DNA from: B10-G9 sp964627755
GTDB taxonomy: Bacteria; Chloroflexota; Anaerolineae; Anaerolineales; UBA11858
Length of the DNA stretch: 64,000 nt
Assembly: GCA_964627755.1 (NCBI GenBank)
Contig: CAZVIH010000013.1
Location: 70,177-134,176, forward strand
Reading direction: 5' to 3'
Under the pieces are notes generated by a model. That model was not told the origin of the DNA, made no database searches, and saw only the letters and a program-made list of their open reading frames with translations. Below, piece after piece: positions 25,274 through 34,772 of the stretch (position 1 is its first letter; each line of letters starts with the position of its first letter). The position numbers and the translations under genes were made by a program.

Positions 25274-27304
25274 ATGAAAACCCTTCTGAAAAAACTGAAA
25301 GACCTCTTCGATGGACCCTTCCAGGCTGCGCTGATATTTTCTTTCACCATGGTTGCAGCCCTCACAATCGGGATCGGGACCTTTGTGATCTCTCGGACGA
25401 TTTCGGCCTATCTGGCCGAGGCTATGGATGAACGTGTTCAGCAGGATATTCAATGTGCAGAACTGTTTTACAAGACCAGGCAGGAGGGCCTTTCACTGAC
25501 AGCAAATCAGCTCTCTCTTTCGGATACTGTAATCCAAAAGTTTGAGGAGGCCGCTTCGGGGGAGGCTTCTGCCCTTGAGGCCCTTAATAAGGAACTCCTC
25601 ACTGCGCTGTCTGACGATACGTTAAAAGGGAACCGTGTGGCAGCGATTTTAGATGACAGGGGAGAGGTGATAACCGGTGTGATGATCAAAAACGATCAAA
25701 TCCAACAGATCATGATGGGCGGTGGGAACTGGTCACTTTTTAGTCCAGCTGCGGCGGTTTTGGAAACCGGATCGGCCATTTCCTCAACTGAGGTACTCCC
25801 ATTAGAGGTACTCCGCGATGCTGATATGCTGGAACAAGCCCAGATCGATTTGCTGGATACACCAAAGGCTCGTCAGGAACTATATGATGATCGGGAAGGC
25901 AGTGCAGGTTTTGGAATAGCCTCCATCTCGCCAATTTTTGAGGAAGGAGACCTTGTTGGGGCAGTGCTGGTCTTTCATCTTTTCAATAATGATTTTACTC
26001 TGGTTGATTCCATTAAGGACTCGACCCAGGTAGATACAGTGACGATATTTTTTGGAGATTTGCGGGTATCAACAAATGTTATGACAGAGGAAGGCCGGCG
26101 AGCTGTAGGAACCCGTGTTTCTGATGAAGTGAGCCGGGTAGTTCTCCAGGAAGGATCAGAATATGTGGGAAATGCTTTTGTGGTCAACGAAGAGTACATA
26201 ACACGTTATGATCCCCTGTTTGATCATCAAGGAAACATCGTTGGTATTTTATATGTAGGGGCCCGGCAGAAAGTCTTTCTGGATTTTTTAAATACCTTTC
26301 ACAGGAGATTAACCCTGGTAGCTGTGGTGACGATCGTAATGACCTTTTTATTGGCCACACCGGTCTCCCGGGTCATCACTCGCCCCTTAAAAGATTTGCA
26401 TACCCTGGCGAATACAAGTCAGCTTGTGGCTGAAGGTGATTTGAGTGCCCGCGCTCCTACAACTGCAGGAGGGGAAGTCGGGATGCTGGCGGCCTCCTTT
26501 AATGACATGTTGGACACCCTTCAGGTAACTCAGGAACAATTGCTCCAGTCAGAAAAATTGGCTTCCCTGGGACAGTTGGCGGCAGGGGTTGCGCACGAGT
26601 TGAACAATCCTCTAGCCACTGTGCTGCTGTTCGCAGATGTTCTGGCCCAGGATAAAACTCAGACGAACCAGAACCGTACAGATATTAAAGCCATTATTCG
26701 TGAAACAAAACGCTGTAAAACAATTGTCGCCTCACTGCTTGACTTTGCCCGTCAGCATAAGGTTGAGGCAACTGAGGTTAATATGAACGAACTCATTCAA
26801 CAAGTGGTGTTTCAGGAAAGAAAACAGCCACGTTATGATCGAGTGAAAATAACAATCAACCCGGACCCCAATCTACCGCAGATAATGGCTGATCAGATTC
26901 AGCTTGAAACTGTGTTAACCAACTTGATGACAAATGCGGCTGATGCTATGCCGGAAGGTGGAGAGCTGGTTATCCAAACCCGGCGAACAGACGGCCACAA
27001 GATCGTCCTGGAACTGACGGATGAAGGTGTCGGAATTTCTGCTGAGAACCAGGCTCATTTATTTACGCCGTTTTTTACCACCAAGCCGCCAGGAAAGGGG
27101 ACTGGATTGGGGTTATCAATTGTATACGGAATAATAAAAATGCATGGTGGACAAATTATGGTAGAGAGTGAACCAGGCCTGGGTGCCAGATTCATCATTC
27201 ATTTGCCAATTAATAATCCCGGAGCCCACCCATATGGTGTCAGGGCAGCTGCAGCAGGTGATGGCATATCAAATGAGAATGAGGATTACTCGAATGGAAC
27301 ATAA
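25274..27304 (+). CDS. Membrane sensor histidine kinase (Cache-like sensor, HAMP, HisKA, HATPase)
   Basis: A 676-residue kinase. First span about residues 17-40 (ALIFSFTMVAALTIGIGTFV), a large extracytoplasmic domain to about 345 that looks like a double Cache-type sensor (ending ITRYDPLFDHQGNIVGILYVG), second span, HAMP, then the H-box GVAHELNNPLAT and the ATP domain with GTGLGLSIVYGII. The protein has the expected kinase boxes and is likely active. Its start is 12 bases after the receiver stop. It overlaps the next kinase gene by 11 bases, implying a shared mRNA. Confidence 0.93.
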   Translation: MKTLLKKLKDLFDGPFQAALIFSFTMVAALTIGIGTFVISRTISAYLAEAMDERVQQDIQCAELFYKTRQEGLSLTANQLSLSDTVIQKFEEAASGEASALEALNKELLTALSDDTLKGNRVAAILDDRGEVITGVMIKNDQIQQIMMGGGNWSLFSPAAAVLETGSAISSTEVLPLEVLRDADMLEQAQIDLLDTPKARQELYDDREGSAGFGIASISPIFEEGDLVGAVLVFHLFNNDFTLVDSIKDSTQVDTVTIFFGDLRVSTNVMTEEGRRAVGTRVSDEVSRVVLQEGSEYVGNAFVVNEEYITRYDPLFDHQGNIVGILYVGARQKVFLDFLNTFHRRLTLVAVVTIVMTFLLATPVSRVITRPLKDLHTLANTSQLVAEGDLSARAPTTAGGEVGMLAASFNDMLDTLQVTQEQLLQSEKLASLGQLAAGVAHELNNPLATVLLFADVLAQDKTQTNQNRTDIKAIIRETKRCKTIVASLLDFARQHKVEATEVNMNELIQQVVFQERKQPRYDRVKITINPDPNLPQIMADQIQLETVLTNLMTNAADAMPEGGELVIQTRRTDGHKIVLELTDEGVGISAENQAHLFTPFFTTKPPGKGTGLGLSIVYGIIKMHGGQIMVESEPGLGARFIIHLPINNPGAHPYGVRAAAAGDGISNENEDYSNGT

Positions 27305-28442
27305 AAGCCGTGTATTGGTTGTTGATGATGAGATTGGGATCTGTGAAGCAGTAAAAAGAGCATTGGAGTCGAACGGGATTCCGGTAGATATTGCTTTGGA
27401 TGGCCCTGCCGGTCTGCAGGCTATTAAAGAACAAGAATATGATCTGGTACTGCTGGATATAAAAATGCCCCAGATCAGTGGTTTGGATCTGATAAAAATG
27501 ATCCACAAAATTGATCCCGATATTATTTGCATCATGATCACCGGATTTGCGACCATTGAAATGGCAATTACGGCGATCAAAGAGGGAGCATACGACTTCC
27601 TAACCAAACCTTTTTCAATGGATGTCTTACTTCTGGCTGTCAATCAGGGTCTGGAGAGGAGATCCTTATCACTGGAGGCAAAAAGGATTGCCCAGGTGGA
27701 GCTGGAAGCCAAAAAACTGGCTGAAGATAAACTCCGCCTTGAAAAGCTTGATCAAGCGAAAAGGCAGTTCCTCAGCTTGGTGACGCACGAATTAAAATCG
27801 CCCGTATCTGCGGTGGAGAATTACCTGAAATTAATTTTGCAGGGTTATGTTGATCCGGAGAATGAGACACAAATCCTGGAACAGTGCATCATAAGGACCC
27901 AGGAAGAACGTAAGCTTATCGATGACCTTATGGTTTTGGGGCAGCTGGAAGTTATAGAATCTCCTCAGGTAACTTCGATTCATCTAGGGAAAATTTTGGA
28001 GGATGTGCTTGAAGAGTCACGGGGAGAACTAATCAGGAATAATCTTCACCTGACCTTGAAAATCGGATCGGATATCCCTGAAATTGAGGCTGTGCCTGAA
28101 CAAATCAAGGTTGTCTGGCGTAATTTGATTAACAACGCTGTGAAATACACTCCTGAAAAGGGCGAGATTTTGATTGGGATCCAACTTGAGGACAGCAATC
28201 TGATTGGTTGGATTCAGGACACTGGGATTGGGATTTCAGATGAAGATCAAAAAAAGTTATTCAGTGAGTTTTTCAGAGCGGCAAATGCCAAGGAAGCTGC
28301 TATACCAGGCACGGGATTGGGGCTAGTGATTGTAAAAAGGATTGTTGAGAGCCTGGGGGGAAAGATCTGTGTGGCATCCCGATTGGGAGAGGGAAGTACA
28401 TTCCAGTTCACAATCCCATTGGCTAAAGATCAGACTGATTGA
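27294..28442 (+). CDS. Receiver-histidine kinase hybrid (REC-HisKA-HATPase), cytoplasmic
   Basis: A 382-residue protein. An N-terminal receiver (VVDDEIGICEAVKR, LVLLDIKMPQISG, TKPF) is followed by a coiled-coil linker rich in Lys and Glu, an H-box (LVTHELKSPVSA) and an ATP-binding domain (NNAVKYTP, GTGLGLVIVKRI). The frame is open further upstream, but GAGGA eight bases before ATG 27294 supports this start inside the end of the preceding kinase. No membrane span. It is probably the second step of a phosphorelay from the membrane kinase. Confidence 0.92.
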   Translation: MEHKSRVLVVDDEIGICEAVKRALESNGIPVDIALDGPAGLQAIKEQEYDLVLLDIKMPQISGLDLIKMIHKIDPDIICIMITGFATIEMAITAIKEGAYDFLTKPFSMDVLLLAVNQGLERRSLSLEAKRIAQVELEAKKLAEDKLRLEKLDQAKRQFLSLVTHELKSPVSAVENYLKLILQGYVDPENETQILEQCIIRTQEERKLIDDLMVLGQLEVIESPQVTSIHLGKILEDVLEESRGELIRNNLHLTLKIGSDIPEIEAVPEQIKVVWRNLINNAVKYTPEKGEILIGIQLEDSNLIGWIQDTGIGISDEDQKKLFSEFFRAANAKEAAIPGTGLGLVIVKRIVESLGGKICVASRLGEGSTFQFTIPLAKDQTD

Positions 28443-28555
28443 AGTTTATTCCTGTTTTCCAAAACATAAAAAAAGTCCCGTAATTAAAAATAAGATTCAA
28501 TTCTTGACCTGAATCGCCTATAATATTAAAAAATTTAGAGTACAGGGCTTAAATT

Positions 28556-29152
28556 ATGTCTGACAGAAAACCAGGTTCGAAGGGATTGCGAAAAGTTAAT
28601 CCTGAAGATTACATCAAGTATGAAGAGCAGTTCTATAAGAAAGGAAGCGCTGGCTCCGGGGCTAAAGATTCCGGGAAGAAGGGGGATAAGACTCTCAGAG
28701 ATCTAAAAAAGCAGCTGCGGGAAGGATCCCTGGAACACCGCCAGGCTGAGCTGGAAAGTGCTCTCAAGCTGGTGCTGGATGGTTTCCCGGATTTTGAGAC
28801 CGATCTTGTGCGGGACCAATTCCTGGATAAGTATGTCGCCTGGGTTTCAGATAATCTGACCGGGTTGAAACCCCTGGATTCGGCCCAGATCGAAATCAGC
28901 TTCAGTAAATCCGGAGGCCCGGGTGGACAGAATATAAATAAACGGGAAACCCGGGTTGCCCTGCTTCACACGCCCACCCGAACAAGGGTTGTGAACGATC
29001 AGACCCGGAGTCAAACCAGCAACCGGGAGTTAGCCCTTGAACAGCTTCAAACCCGCCTCCAGGACCATCTCCGGGATTGGAAGATGTACCTGAGATCTGA
29101 TCAGCGAATTGATACCGGGCTGGTCAGAGAGCTGATCGAGAGTGGAAATTAA
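28556..29152 (+). CDS. RF-1-domain (GGQ) protein, ArfB-like
   Basis: A 198-residue protein whose C-terminal half has the peptidyl-tRNA hydrolase domain of class I release factors: SKSGGPGGQNINKRETRV with the catalytic GGQ. Stalled-ribosome rescue factor ArfB/YaeJ is about 140 residues and carries a basic C-terminal tail; here instead there is a roughly 100-residue N-terminal extension rich in Lys and Glu and no long basic tail. It may be a ribosome-rescue hydrolase of a variant class. A TATAAT lies at 28519-28524, about 30 bases upstream of the start. Confidence 0.8.
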   Translation: MSDRKPGSKGLRKVNPEDYIKYEEQFYKKGSAGSGAKDSGKKGDKTLRDLKKQLREGSLEHRQAELESALKLVLDGFPDFETDLVRDQFLDKYVAWVSDNLTGLKPLDSAQIEISFSKSGGPGGQNINKRETRVALLHTPTRTRVVNDQTRSQTSNRELALEQLQTRLQDHLRDWKMYLRSDQRIDTGLVRELIESGN

Positions 29153-29399
29153 TCCCTGATTGTTTTCTTTCCCTCACAACTTTTCTGATATTTGATCTGA
29201 TACTTATAGAATCACCTGCCAGAGCCCCTGTCTTGCTTCCCGAAATGACGAACCAGGCGTCGTCTTCATGATCCAGCTATTTGGTCTGTAAGATCCTCAG
29301 CCTGTTTAGTCCCCAAGCAAAATATCCCTCCATCCATAAGCCACACTTAAGGGATGTTTTTGGCTAGAAATCCAGGAGAACTGCGTGGTAACCAGTCAA

Positions 29400-30923
29400 T
29401 CAGATACTTGTTTCCCGGGGCTGGTACTGCAGTGCTTCAGCCAGGTGGATAGGAGAGATATCTTTCTCGCCAGCCAGATCCGCAATAGTCCGGGACAATT
29501 TAAGCACCCGGTGGTAAGCCCGGGCGGATAAACCCATCTGCTGGGTCGCACTCCTGATCAAGGCCTGACATTCACTATCCAGGGAGCAGAACTCCCTGAT
29601 CTCTCTGGGAATCATGTCTCCATTGGAACTCCGGGGAGAATTCTTCAAACGTTCTTCCTGGTATTTTCTGGCCATTTCCACTCGGTCACGAACTTTTCTG
29701 GAAGGTTCTCCCAGACGATCCGAGCTGAGTTTGTCAAAATCCACCCGCGGGACATCGACATGGATATCGATCCGGTCCAGCAGAGGGCCGGAAAGTCGTT
29801 TTTGGTAGCGTGTGATGGTCGAAGTGGAGCAGGTACATTCTTTGACCGGATCGCCATAATATCCGCAGGGACAGGGATTCATAGCCGCCACCAGGGCAAA
29901 GTTGGCCGGGAATGTCAGTGAACCCTGGGCACGGCTAATGGTGACCACTTTGTCCTCAAGGGGTTGGCGTAAAACCTCCAGCACGCGGCGGCCGAACTCC
30001 GGGAATTCATCCAGGAATAAAACACCCCGGTGGGCCAGGGAGATCTCTCCGGGCTGGGGCCAGGTGCCGCCGCCCACCAGACCAGCATGAGAGATGGTAT
30101 GGTGGGGCGCCCGGAACGGGCGGTGCTGGAGGAGGGGTGTTTCGGAGGGAAGCTGGTCGAGGATGGAGTAGATCCGGGTCACATCCAGGGCTTCGTCAAT
30201 CGACATGCGGGGCATGATGCCCGGCAGTGAGCGGGCCAGCAGGGTTTTACCCGCACCCGGTGGGCCTGTCATGAGCACATTATGATTTCCAGCTGCGGCG
30301 ACTTCAAGAGCTCGCTTGACATGTTCCTGGCCCTTGATCTCCTGGAAATCGGTCTGGGTTTCAAGATCTGGAAGTTCGTTAATGGAAATATTTTGATAGG
30401 GAGTGATAGCCTGGGCTCCGATCAAGTGCTGGGTTAACTCAAACAGGCTGTGGATCGGAAGGACCTCCAGCCCCGGGATCAAAGCTGCTTCAGGAGCGTC
30501 CTCTGCCGGCACACAGATCGTTTTAAATCCCTCATCCCTGGCCATGGCTGACATGGACAGCAAACCCGGAGTATGGCGAACGCTGCCATCCAGGGAGAGT
30601 TCTCCCACCACAATCATATCATCCACCGAGTCCGGCGGGATCACACCGGTAGTAATTAAAATGCCCAGGGCCATGGGCAGGTCATAGGCAGGACCTTCTT
30701 TGCGCACATTGGCCGGGGCTAAATTGATAACAAGCGATTTTCGGGGGAAATTTGTAGGCAGGTTCTTGATAGCAGCCCGGATACGCTCGCGGCTTTCCTT
30801 AACAGCCGTATCCGGGAGTCCAACAACATTGATATAACCTAAACCATAACTGGTATCAACTTCTACTTCAATTAAGACCCCCTCCAACCCCAGCAAGGCG
30901 CAGGAGTAAACGCGTGCAGGCAT
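29400..30923 (-). CDS. comM: YifB/ComM-family Mg-chelatase-like AAA ATPase
   Basis: A 507-residue protein. The N-terminal Lon-substrate-like domain (MPARVYSCALLGLEGVLIEVEVD) is followed by the AAA core with Walker A GPPGAGKTLLARSLPGI and Walker B LFLDEF, and the C-terminal domain ends in LSRTIADLAGEKDI. In naturally competent bacteria ComM is a hexameric helicase that aids branch migration during integration of incoming DNA. Its distribution is wider than known competence, so the role here is inferred. It is a single-gene unit. Confidence 0.95.
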   Translation of the reverse strand: MPARVYSCALLGLEGVLIEVEVDTSYGLGYINVVGLPDTAVKESRERIRAAIKNLPTNFPRKSLVINLAPANVRKEGPAYDLPMALGILITTGVIPPDSVDDMIVVGELSLDGSVRHTPGLLSMSAMARDEGFKTICVPAEDAPEAALIPGLEVLPIHSLFELTQHLIGAQAITPYQNISINELPDLETQTDFQEIKGQEHVKRALEVAAAGNHNVLMTGPPGAGKTLLARSLPGIMPRMSIDEALDVTRIYSILDQLPSETPLLQHRPFRAPHHTISHAGLVGGGTWPQPGEISLAHRGVLFLDEFPEFGRRVLEVLRQPLEDKVVTISRAQGSLTFPANFALVAAMNPCPCGYYGDPVKECTCSTSTITRYQKRLSGPLLDRIDIHVDVPRVDFDKLSSDRLGEPSRKVRDRVEMARKYQEERLKNSPRSSNGDMIPREIREFCSLDSECQALIRSATQQMGLSARAYHRVLKLSRTIADLAGEKDISPIHLAEALQYQPRETSI

Positions 30924-30934
30924 GGTTTCAGTGT

Positions 30935-30966
30935 AAAAAAAACAGGACCGCTTGTCAACGGTCCTG
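30935..30966 (-). terminator. Terminator of the 31000-31446 gene
   Basis: On the minus strand, CAGGACCG and CGGTCCTG form a perfect eight-base stem around an eight-base loop, followed by eight T residues. It lies between the DUF5661 gene and comM. Confidence 0.9.
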
Positions 30967-30999
30967 GGCTGTGGCTTGTTTCCAATCCGGGATGGGTGA

Positions 31000-31446
31000 T
31001 CAGTCCTGGGCAGAGGATTCCTTCCCGGCTAACTTACCCCGGGCTTGGAGAAGCAGCCGGTATTTATTAAATAGTTTTTCCTGGTTCCCGAACTGAAACG
31101 CCTTCAGCATATCCCCTTCCAGTTCGGCCACTTCCAGGCGTTGGTAGTAATCCAGCATTTCTTTAAGATGAGCCAGGACGATCATGCCTGTCAGTAAAGG
31201 ATGGTTGTTGGTCACATTGGCATCGGGGAATTGGGTCCCGTGTTCCAGCTCAACTTCAAGTCCCATCTGAAATTCCTGGGTGGAGATCTGTTCCGCTTCG
31301 CTGCCCACCGCCTGCTGGATGATCCTGGCTTCTTCTGCAGTGACCCGGGCGTCAGCCAGCTCGCTCCAGTCTCGGATCCCCAGTTCCTGGCAGATCCGCT
31401 GCACTTCTTCTTTGGGGATATATTCTGGGATTTTCATCACTATCAT
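31000..31446 (-). CDS. DUF5661-family protein
   Basis: A 148-residue soluble protein. The segment EFQMGLEVELEHG followed by DANVTNNHPLLTGMIVLAHLKE and DYYQRL is the recognisable conserved core of DUF5661, a family without known function. ATG 31446 has AAGGA close upstream; ATG 31437 is an alternative. It ends in a charged tail. A strong terminator follows. Nothing in its neighbours (comM, a channel-like protein, corA) points to a function. Confidence 0.78.
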   Translation of the reverse strand: MIVMKIPEYIPKEEVQRICQELGIRDWSELADARVTAEEARIIQQAVGSEAEQISTQEFQMGLEVELEHGTQFPDANVTNNHPLLTGMIVLAHLKEMLDYYQRLEVAELEGDMLKAFQFGNQEKLFNKYRLLLQARGKLAGKESSAQD

Positions 31447-31483
31447 CCATCCTTGTTTAAGTCTTTCATGTATCTTAAGTTCT

Positions 31484-31834
31484 TTAGTTTACCTCATCCT
31501 CGAGATGAAGACGGTGAATAACCCGGTGGGCAACAGGGGTGATGATGACGCCGGCGCCGACCAGGAAGATCACGCCCGAGAAAATCGCGTAAAAGGAAGC
31601 AAATAGTTTTCCTGGCACTGTGGTTAAGGGATTAACTGGCCCCATACCTCCCAGGATCATGGCGGCATTTAAGAGGGCATCTATCCAGGAAAACTCTTCC
31701 AGGATCCTGTAGCCCAGTATACCAATTATGAGGGATATCAGCAGCAATCCCAGGGATACGATCGCGTGTTTAAGCAGTCGGGTCAGGAAGGCCTTTCTAT
31801 CCAGCAGGGGTTGCGACTGGTGTTCATAGATCAT
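31484..31834 (-). CDS. Two-span membrane protein resembling an ion-channel pore
   Basis: A 116-residue protein with a first span (HAIVSLGLLLISLIIGILGYRIL), a short re-entrant-like loop (ALLNAAMILGGMGPVNPL) and a second span (LFASFYAIFSGVIFLVGAGVII). This resembles the pore half of a potassium channel, but the usual TVGYG filter is replaced by ILGGMGP, so potassium selectivity is unlikely. TTGGAG five bases before ATG 31834 sets the start; a GTG at 31855 is less good. Function unknown. Confidence 0.75.
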   Translation of the reverse strand: MIYEHQSQPLLDRKAFLTRLLKHAIVSLGLLLISLIIGILGYRILEEFSWIDALLNAAMILGGMGPVNPLTTVPGKLFASFYAIFSGVIFLVGAGVIITPVAHRVIHRLHLEDEVN

Positions 31835-31924
31835 TTTTTCTCCAATACGGTTCACCTGACGATTTTTCTTATTTCAAGTCACATTCTAGCAGAGAATTAC
31901 AAGGATTGGCTGCTTGCCTGATAA

Positions 31925-32989
31925 TTAGATCCATCTCTTGCGGCGGAAATAAAGTATCATCCCCGTGACTGTTAAAATTATCACTGCCCAGACCATGGCA
32001 TAACCCCATTTCCAACCCAGCTCCGGCATATACTTGAAATTCATTCCATACAATCCGACCACAAATGAAAGCGGAATAAAAACAGTTGAGATGATCGTCA
32101 GAACCTTCATGACCTCGTTCATATGGTTGCTGACACTGGAAAGGTAGATATCCAGCATGCCTGAGGCCATTTCCCGGAAGGTTTCTATGGTATCGATGAT
32201 CTGGATAATGTGATCGTAGGCATCCCTCAGGTAAATCAGGGAAGTTTCCTGAAACATGCGAGATTCACCCCTCTCCAGGGCGCTGATGACCTCCCTCAGC
32301 GGCCAGACCGATTTCCTGAGGAAGATCAGCTCCTGCTTCAGATCATGGATGGCATGCAGGGTTCCTGGATCAGGATCAGTGACCAGTTCTTCCTCTAAGG
32401 TTTCAATCTGCTCTCCCAGGTTTTCCAGAACGATGAAATAATTGTCCACAACAGTATCAATCAGTGTGTATGCCAGATAATCTGGCCCACCCTTGGCCAG
32501 GCGGCTCTTGCCTTCCCGGATGCGTTTTCTTACCGGGTCAAAAACGTCCTTCTCATGTTCCTGGAATGTGACCAGGTAGTTCTCACCCAGGAGCATACTG
32601 ACCTGTTCTGTATCAACCCGGGAGAATTCATGGTTCCAGGAAAGCATGTTCAATTCAATAAAGAGATACTCTTCATAATCCTCCACTTTGGGGCGCTGAT
32701 TTGTATTAAGGATATCTTCCAGAACCAGAGGGTGGATATTGAGCCGTGTACCAATCTCTTCCAGATGATTCACCTCGTGGCTGCCATCAATGTTGAGCCA
32801 GTTAACCGGGATCCGGGGATCAAATGGAAAACACTCTGATAATTCTTCAATCTGACGCTCCTCAACAGGCTGTTCAGATCCATATCGAATGATGGTGAGC
32901 TCGATTGGCTGCTGGTCGATGATATCGCGGGGGATCAGTGTACCAGGAGCATGACCAATGGATCTGGGTTTGTGGAAGAATCTTTTCAT
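31925..32989 (-). CDS. corA: CorA-family magnesium/cobalt transporter
   Basis: A 354-residue protein with the large cytoplasmic domain and two C-terminal spans of CorA. The signature YGMNF lies at the end of the first span, followed by the MPELGW loop. The family's pentameric channel imports Mg2+ and other divalent cations. AAGGAGAG precedes ATG 32989. A monocistronic gene by spacing. Confidence 0.95.
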   Translation of the reverse strand: MKRFFHKPRSIGHAPGTLIPRDIIDQQPIELTIIRYGSEQPVEERQIEELSECFPFDPRIPVNWLNIDGSHEVNHLEEIGTRLNIHPLVLEDILNTNQRPKVEDYEEYLFIELNMLSWNHEFSRVDTEQVSMLLGENYLVTFQEHEKDVFDPVRKRIREGKSRLAKGGPDYLAYTLIDTVVDNYFIVLENLGEQIETLEEELVTDPDPGTLHAIHDLKQELIFLRKSVWPLREVISALERGESRMFQETSLIYLRDAYDHIIQIIDTIETFREMASGMLDIYLSSVSNHMNEVMKVLTIISTVFIPLSFVVGLYGMNFKYMPELGWKWGYAMVWAVIILTVTGMILYFRRKRWI

Positions 32990-33280
32990 AATTTCTCTCC
33001 TTGCCTGGCCAGAATCGATCTCCTGAAAGTAACCATAAAAGGAAGCCGATCTTATATTTCTTGACCTAAACTGTTGACGGTCATTAGCTGGTTAGAAGTT
33101 TGGACCCTATGCTGTGATTAATGGTTGATTAGTTGATGTTTCATAACAATGCTGATTAGATTATTGGCCAGCCGAAGTTACAAAATAATCCCCCAATCAT
33201 GGTGGTGCATAATAGGCTTATTGTGGTGGGATCAGGTCTTTGTGCTGGAGAGGAGTAGAGAACTCTGTCCCAGTTCTAAT

Positions 33281-33715
33281 TCACAGCTTGAGGGCGAGCA
33301 CGATCACGCCGCCAGCGACCATGGTGATTCCGATCCATTCGTGAAAGGCAGGCCGCTCCCCCAGAAAAGCAAATGCAAAAATAGCGACCAGCACCAGGCT
33401 CAATTTATCTACCGGAGCCACTTTGGATGCCTCACCAATTTTTAAGGCTCGAAAGTAGCACACCCAGGAAGCCCCCGTTGCCAGGCTGGATAGGGTGAGG
33501 AAGAGCCAGGTTTTTCTGGACAGCTGAAAGGGATTACTCCATTTTCCGGTCAGCCAGACGAAAATGGTTAACACAATAATAATGATCACAGTCCGTATCA
33601 AAGTGGCCAGATCGGAATCAACACCTTGAATACCAACCTTGGCGAAGATGGCTGTGAGTGAGGCAAAAACTGCTGATAATAAAGCCCAGATCAACCAGCT
33701 GGAGGAAGTAAACAT
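33281..33715 (-). CDS. EamA-family small drug/metabolite transporter
   Basis: A 144-residue protein with about five spans, equal to one EamA repeat (LLSAVFASLTAIFAKVGIQG at the N-terminus; RALKIGEASKVAPVDKLSLVLVAIFAFAFLGER near the end). Full EamA carriers have two repeats, so this half-size form would have to dimerise. AAGGAAGG precedes the ATG. Substrate unknown. The 291 bases upstream of it to corA hold no gene I can support. Confidence 0.85.
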   Translation of the reverse strand: MFTSSSWLIWALLSAVFASLTAIFAKVGIQGVDSDLATLIRTVIIIIVLTIFVWLTGKWSNPFQLSRKTWLFLTLSSLATGASWVCYFRALKIGEASKVAPVDKLSLVLVAIFAFAFLGERPAFHEWIGITMVAGGVIVLALKL

Positions 33716-33977
33716 TTTACCTTCCTTAATGGTGGAGTTTTATATTCGTATTAATTATATATCAAAGCCCTGCCAAGCTATCGAGATAAATTCAATCAAG
33801 GAACTGAAAAACGGATCCGCAGAAAAATCGTCCCGGACCGGATCCCCAACCCCTTAAAAAATTAGATTTGGAGGGTCGTTTTTTCTAATCTGGAGGGAAT
33901 AGTAGTAAAATGAAAAGGAAAAATGAACCCGGCTGTTTGATATTTCCTGGTTCTCTCTTGTCTGATTGGAGCTGATA

Positions 33978-34646
33978 ATGAATAAGGAAAACCCCCAAGA
34001 TTTACCTAAGATAGGCTATCTCTACCACTTCCCTTCCGTAGACCACCCGACCGATAAATTTCGTCTGGATATTTATATATCATCCATTCCTACCGAACAA
34101 CATTTTGATGTCTTACACGTTATCTTAAATACAGAATCCCAATATGGAGGCCTCGAAAGATTAAAGGTGACTCATCCCTGGGAATATCAGAGCCCTTACC
34201 GTGTTTGTCCTGGAAAGGTTATTCTGGAGGACAGAAAAGATAAGAAGGATGAGGCTTTCTGTTTTGGAGGCCAATTAACGGTTAATGTCAAAAAAACGTT
34301 AACTGAATGTGTGCTTACATCCCCTGCCCCGATTTTAGAAATCAATCAAAACAGACCCCTGCAGGCTCTGTTTATTATGGAAGTGGAAATGTTATTGGCA
34401 GAATATCGGGCAGAATATCCTGATGAATGTGATTTTGAGATGCATTTGTGCGCCGCTGATCCATTTGATCTTTATACAGCCTGTTTAAGGAAACTGATAG
34501 TGTCCTATTCGAGTAAAACTTACAAGGAAAATACTAATCCTCAGTTTTTAAATTATCTGCATAAAGAAGAATATCGTTTGCATCTGGCGGGATTGTTCAA
34601 AGACTTGGCCCCCAGCTTGGATGAGATCTTTACAACAAATAAATAA
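33978..34646 (+). CDS. Protein of unknown function
   Basis: A 222-residue soluble protein with no signal peptide or membrane span. I do not recognise a family. GGAG at 33968-33971 sets ATG 33978 as the start; a TTG at 33966 is in frame. It has seven or so scattered Cys residues and an acidic C-terminal half rich in Glu and Asp. It stands alone between a divergent EamA gene and a convergent CotH gene. Confidence 0.7.
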   Translation: MNKENPQDLPKIGYLYHFPSVDHPTDKFRLDIYISSIPTEQHFDVLHVILNTESQYGGLERLKVTHPWEYQSPYRVCPGKVILEDRKDKKDEAFCFGGQLTVNVKKTLTECVLTSPAPILEINQNRPLQALFIMEVEMLLAEYRAEYPDECDFEMHLCAADPFDLYTACLRKLIVSYSSKTYKENTNPQFLNYLHKEEYRLHLAGLFKDLAPSLDEIFTTNK

Positions 34647-34772
34647 AACCAGACCCTTGTTCTGGAAGATCTGGCTTTATCTCAGTCAGTTCCCTCCAGT
34701 TGCTGAATACCCACTCTGCGAACTACTCGAACTATCGTAGGGTCGGGTTTTGATGTTATTAACCTCTCCTGA

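Noticed and set aside
28504..28524. TTGACC and TATAAT as a promoter pair for the RF-1-domain gene
   Set aside because: They are only nine bases apart, too close for sigma70. The TATAAT alone may still be a -10 box with a poor -35.
34650..34690. Weak hairpin after the unknown gene at 33978
   Set aside because: The pairing CCAGA/TCTGG is short and irregular with no good T tract, so it is not listed as a terminator.
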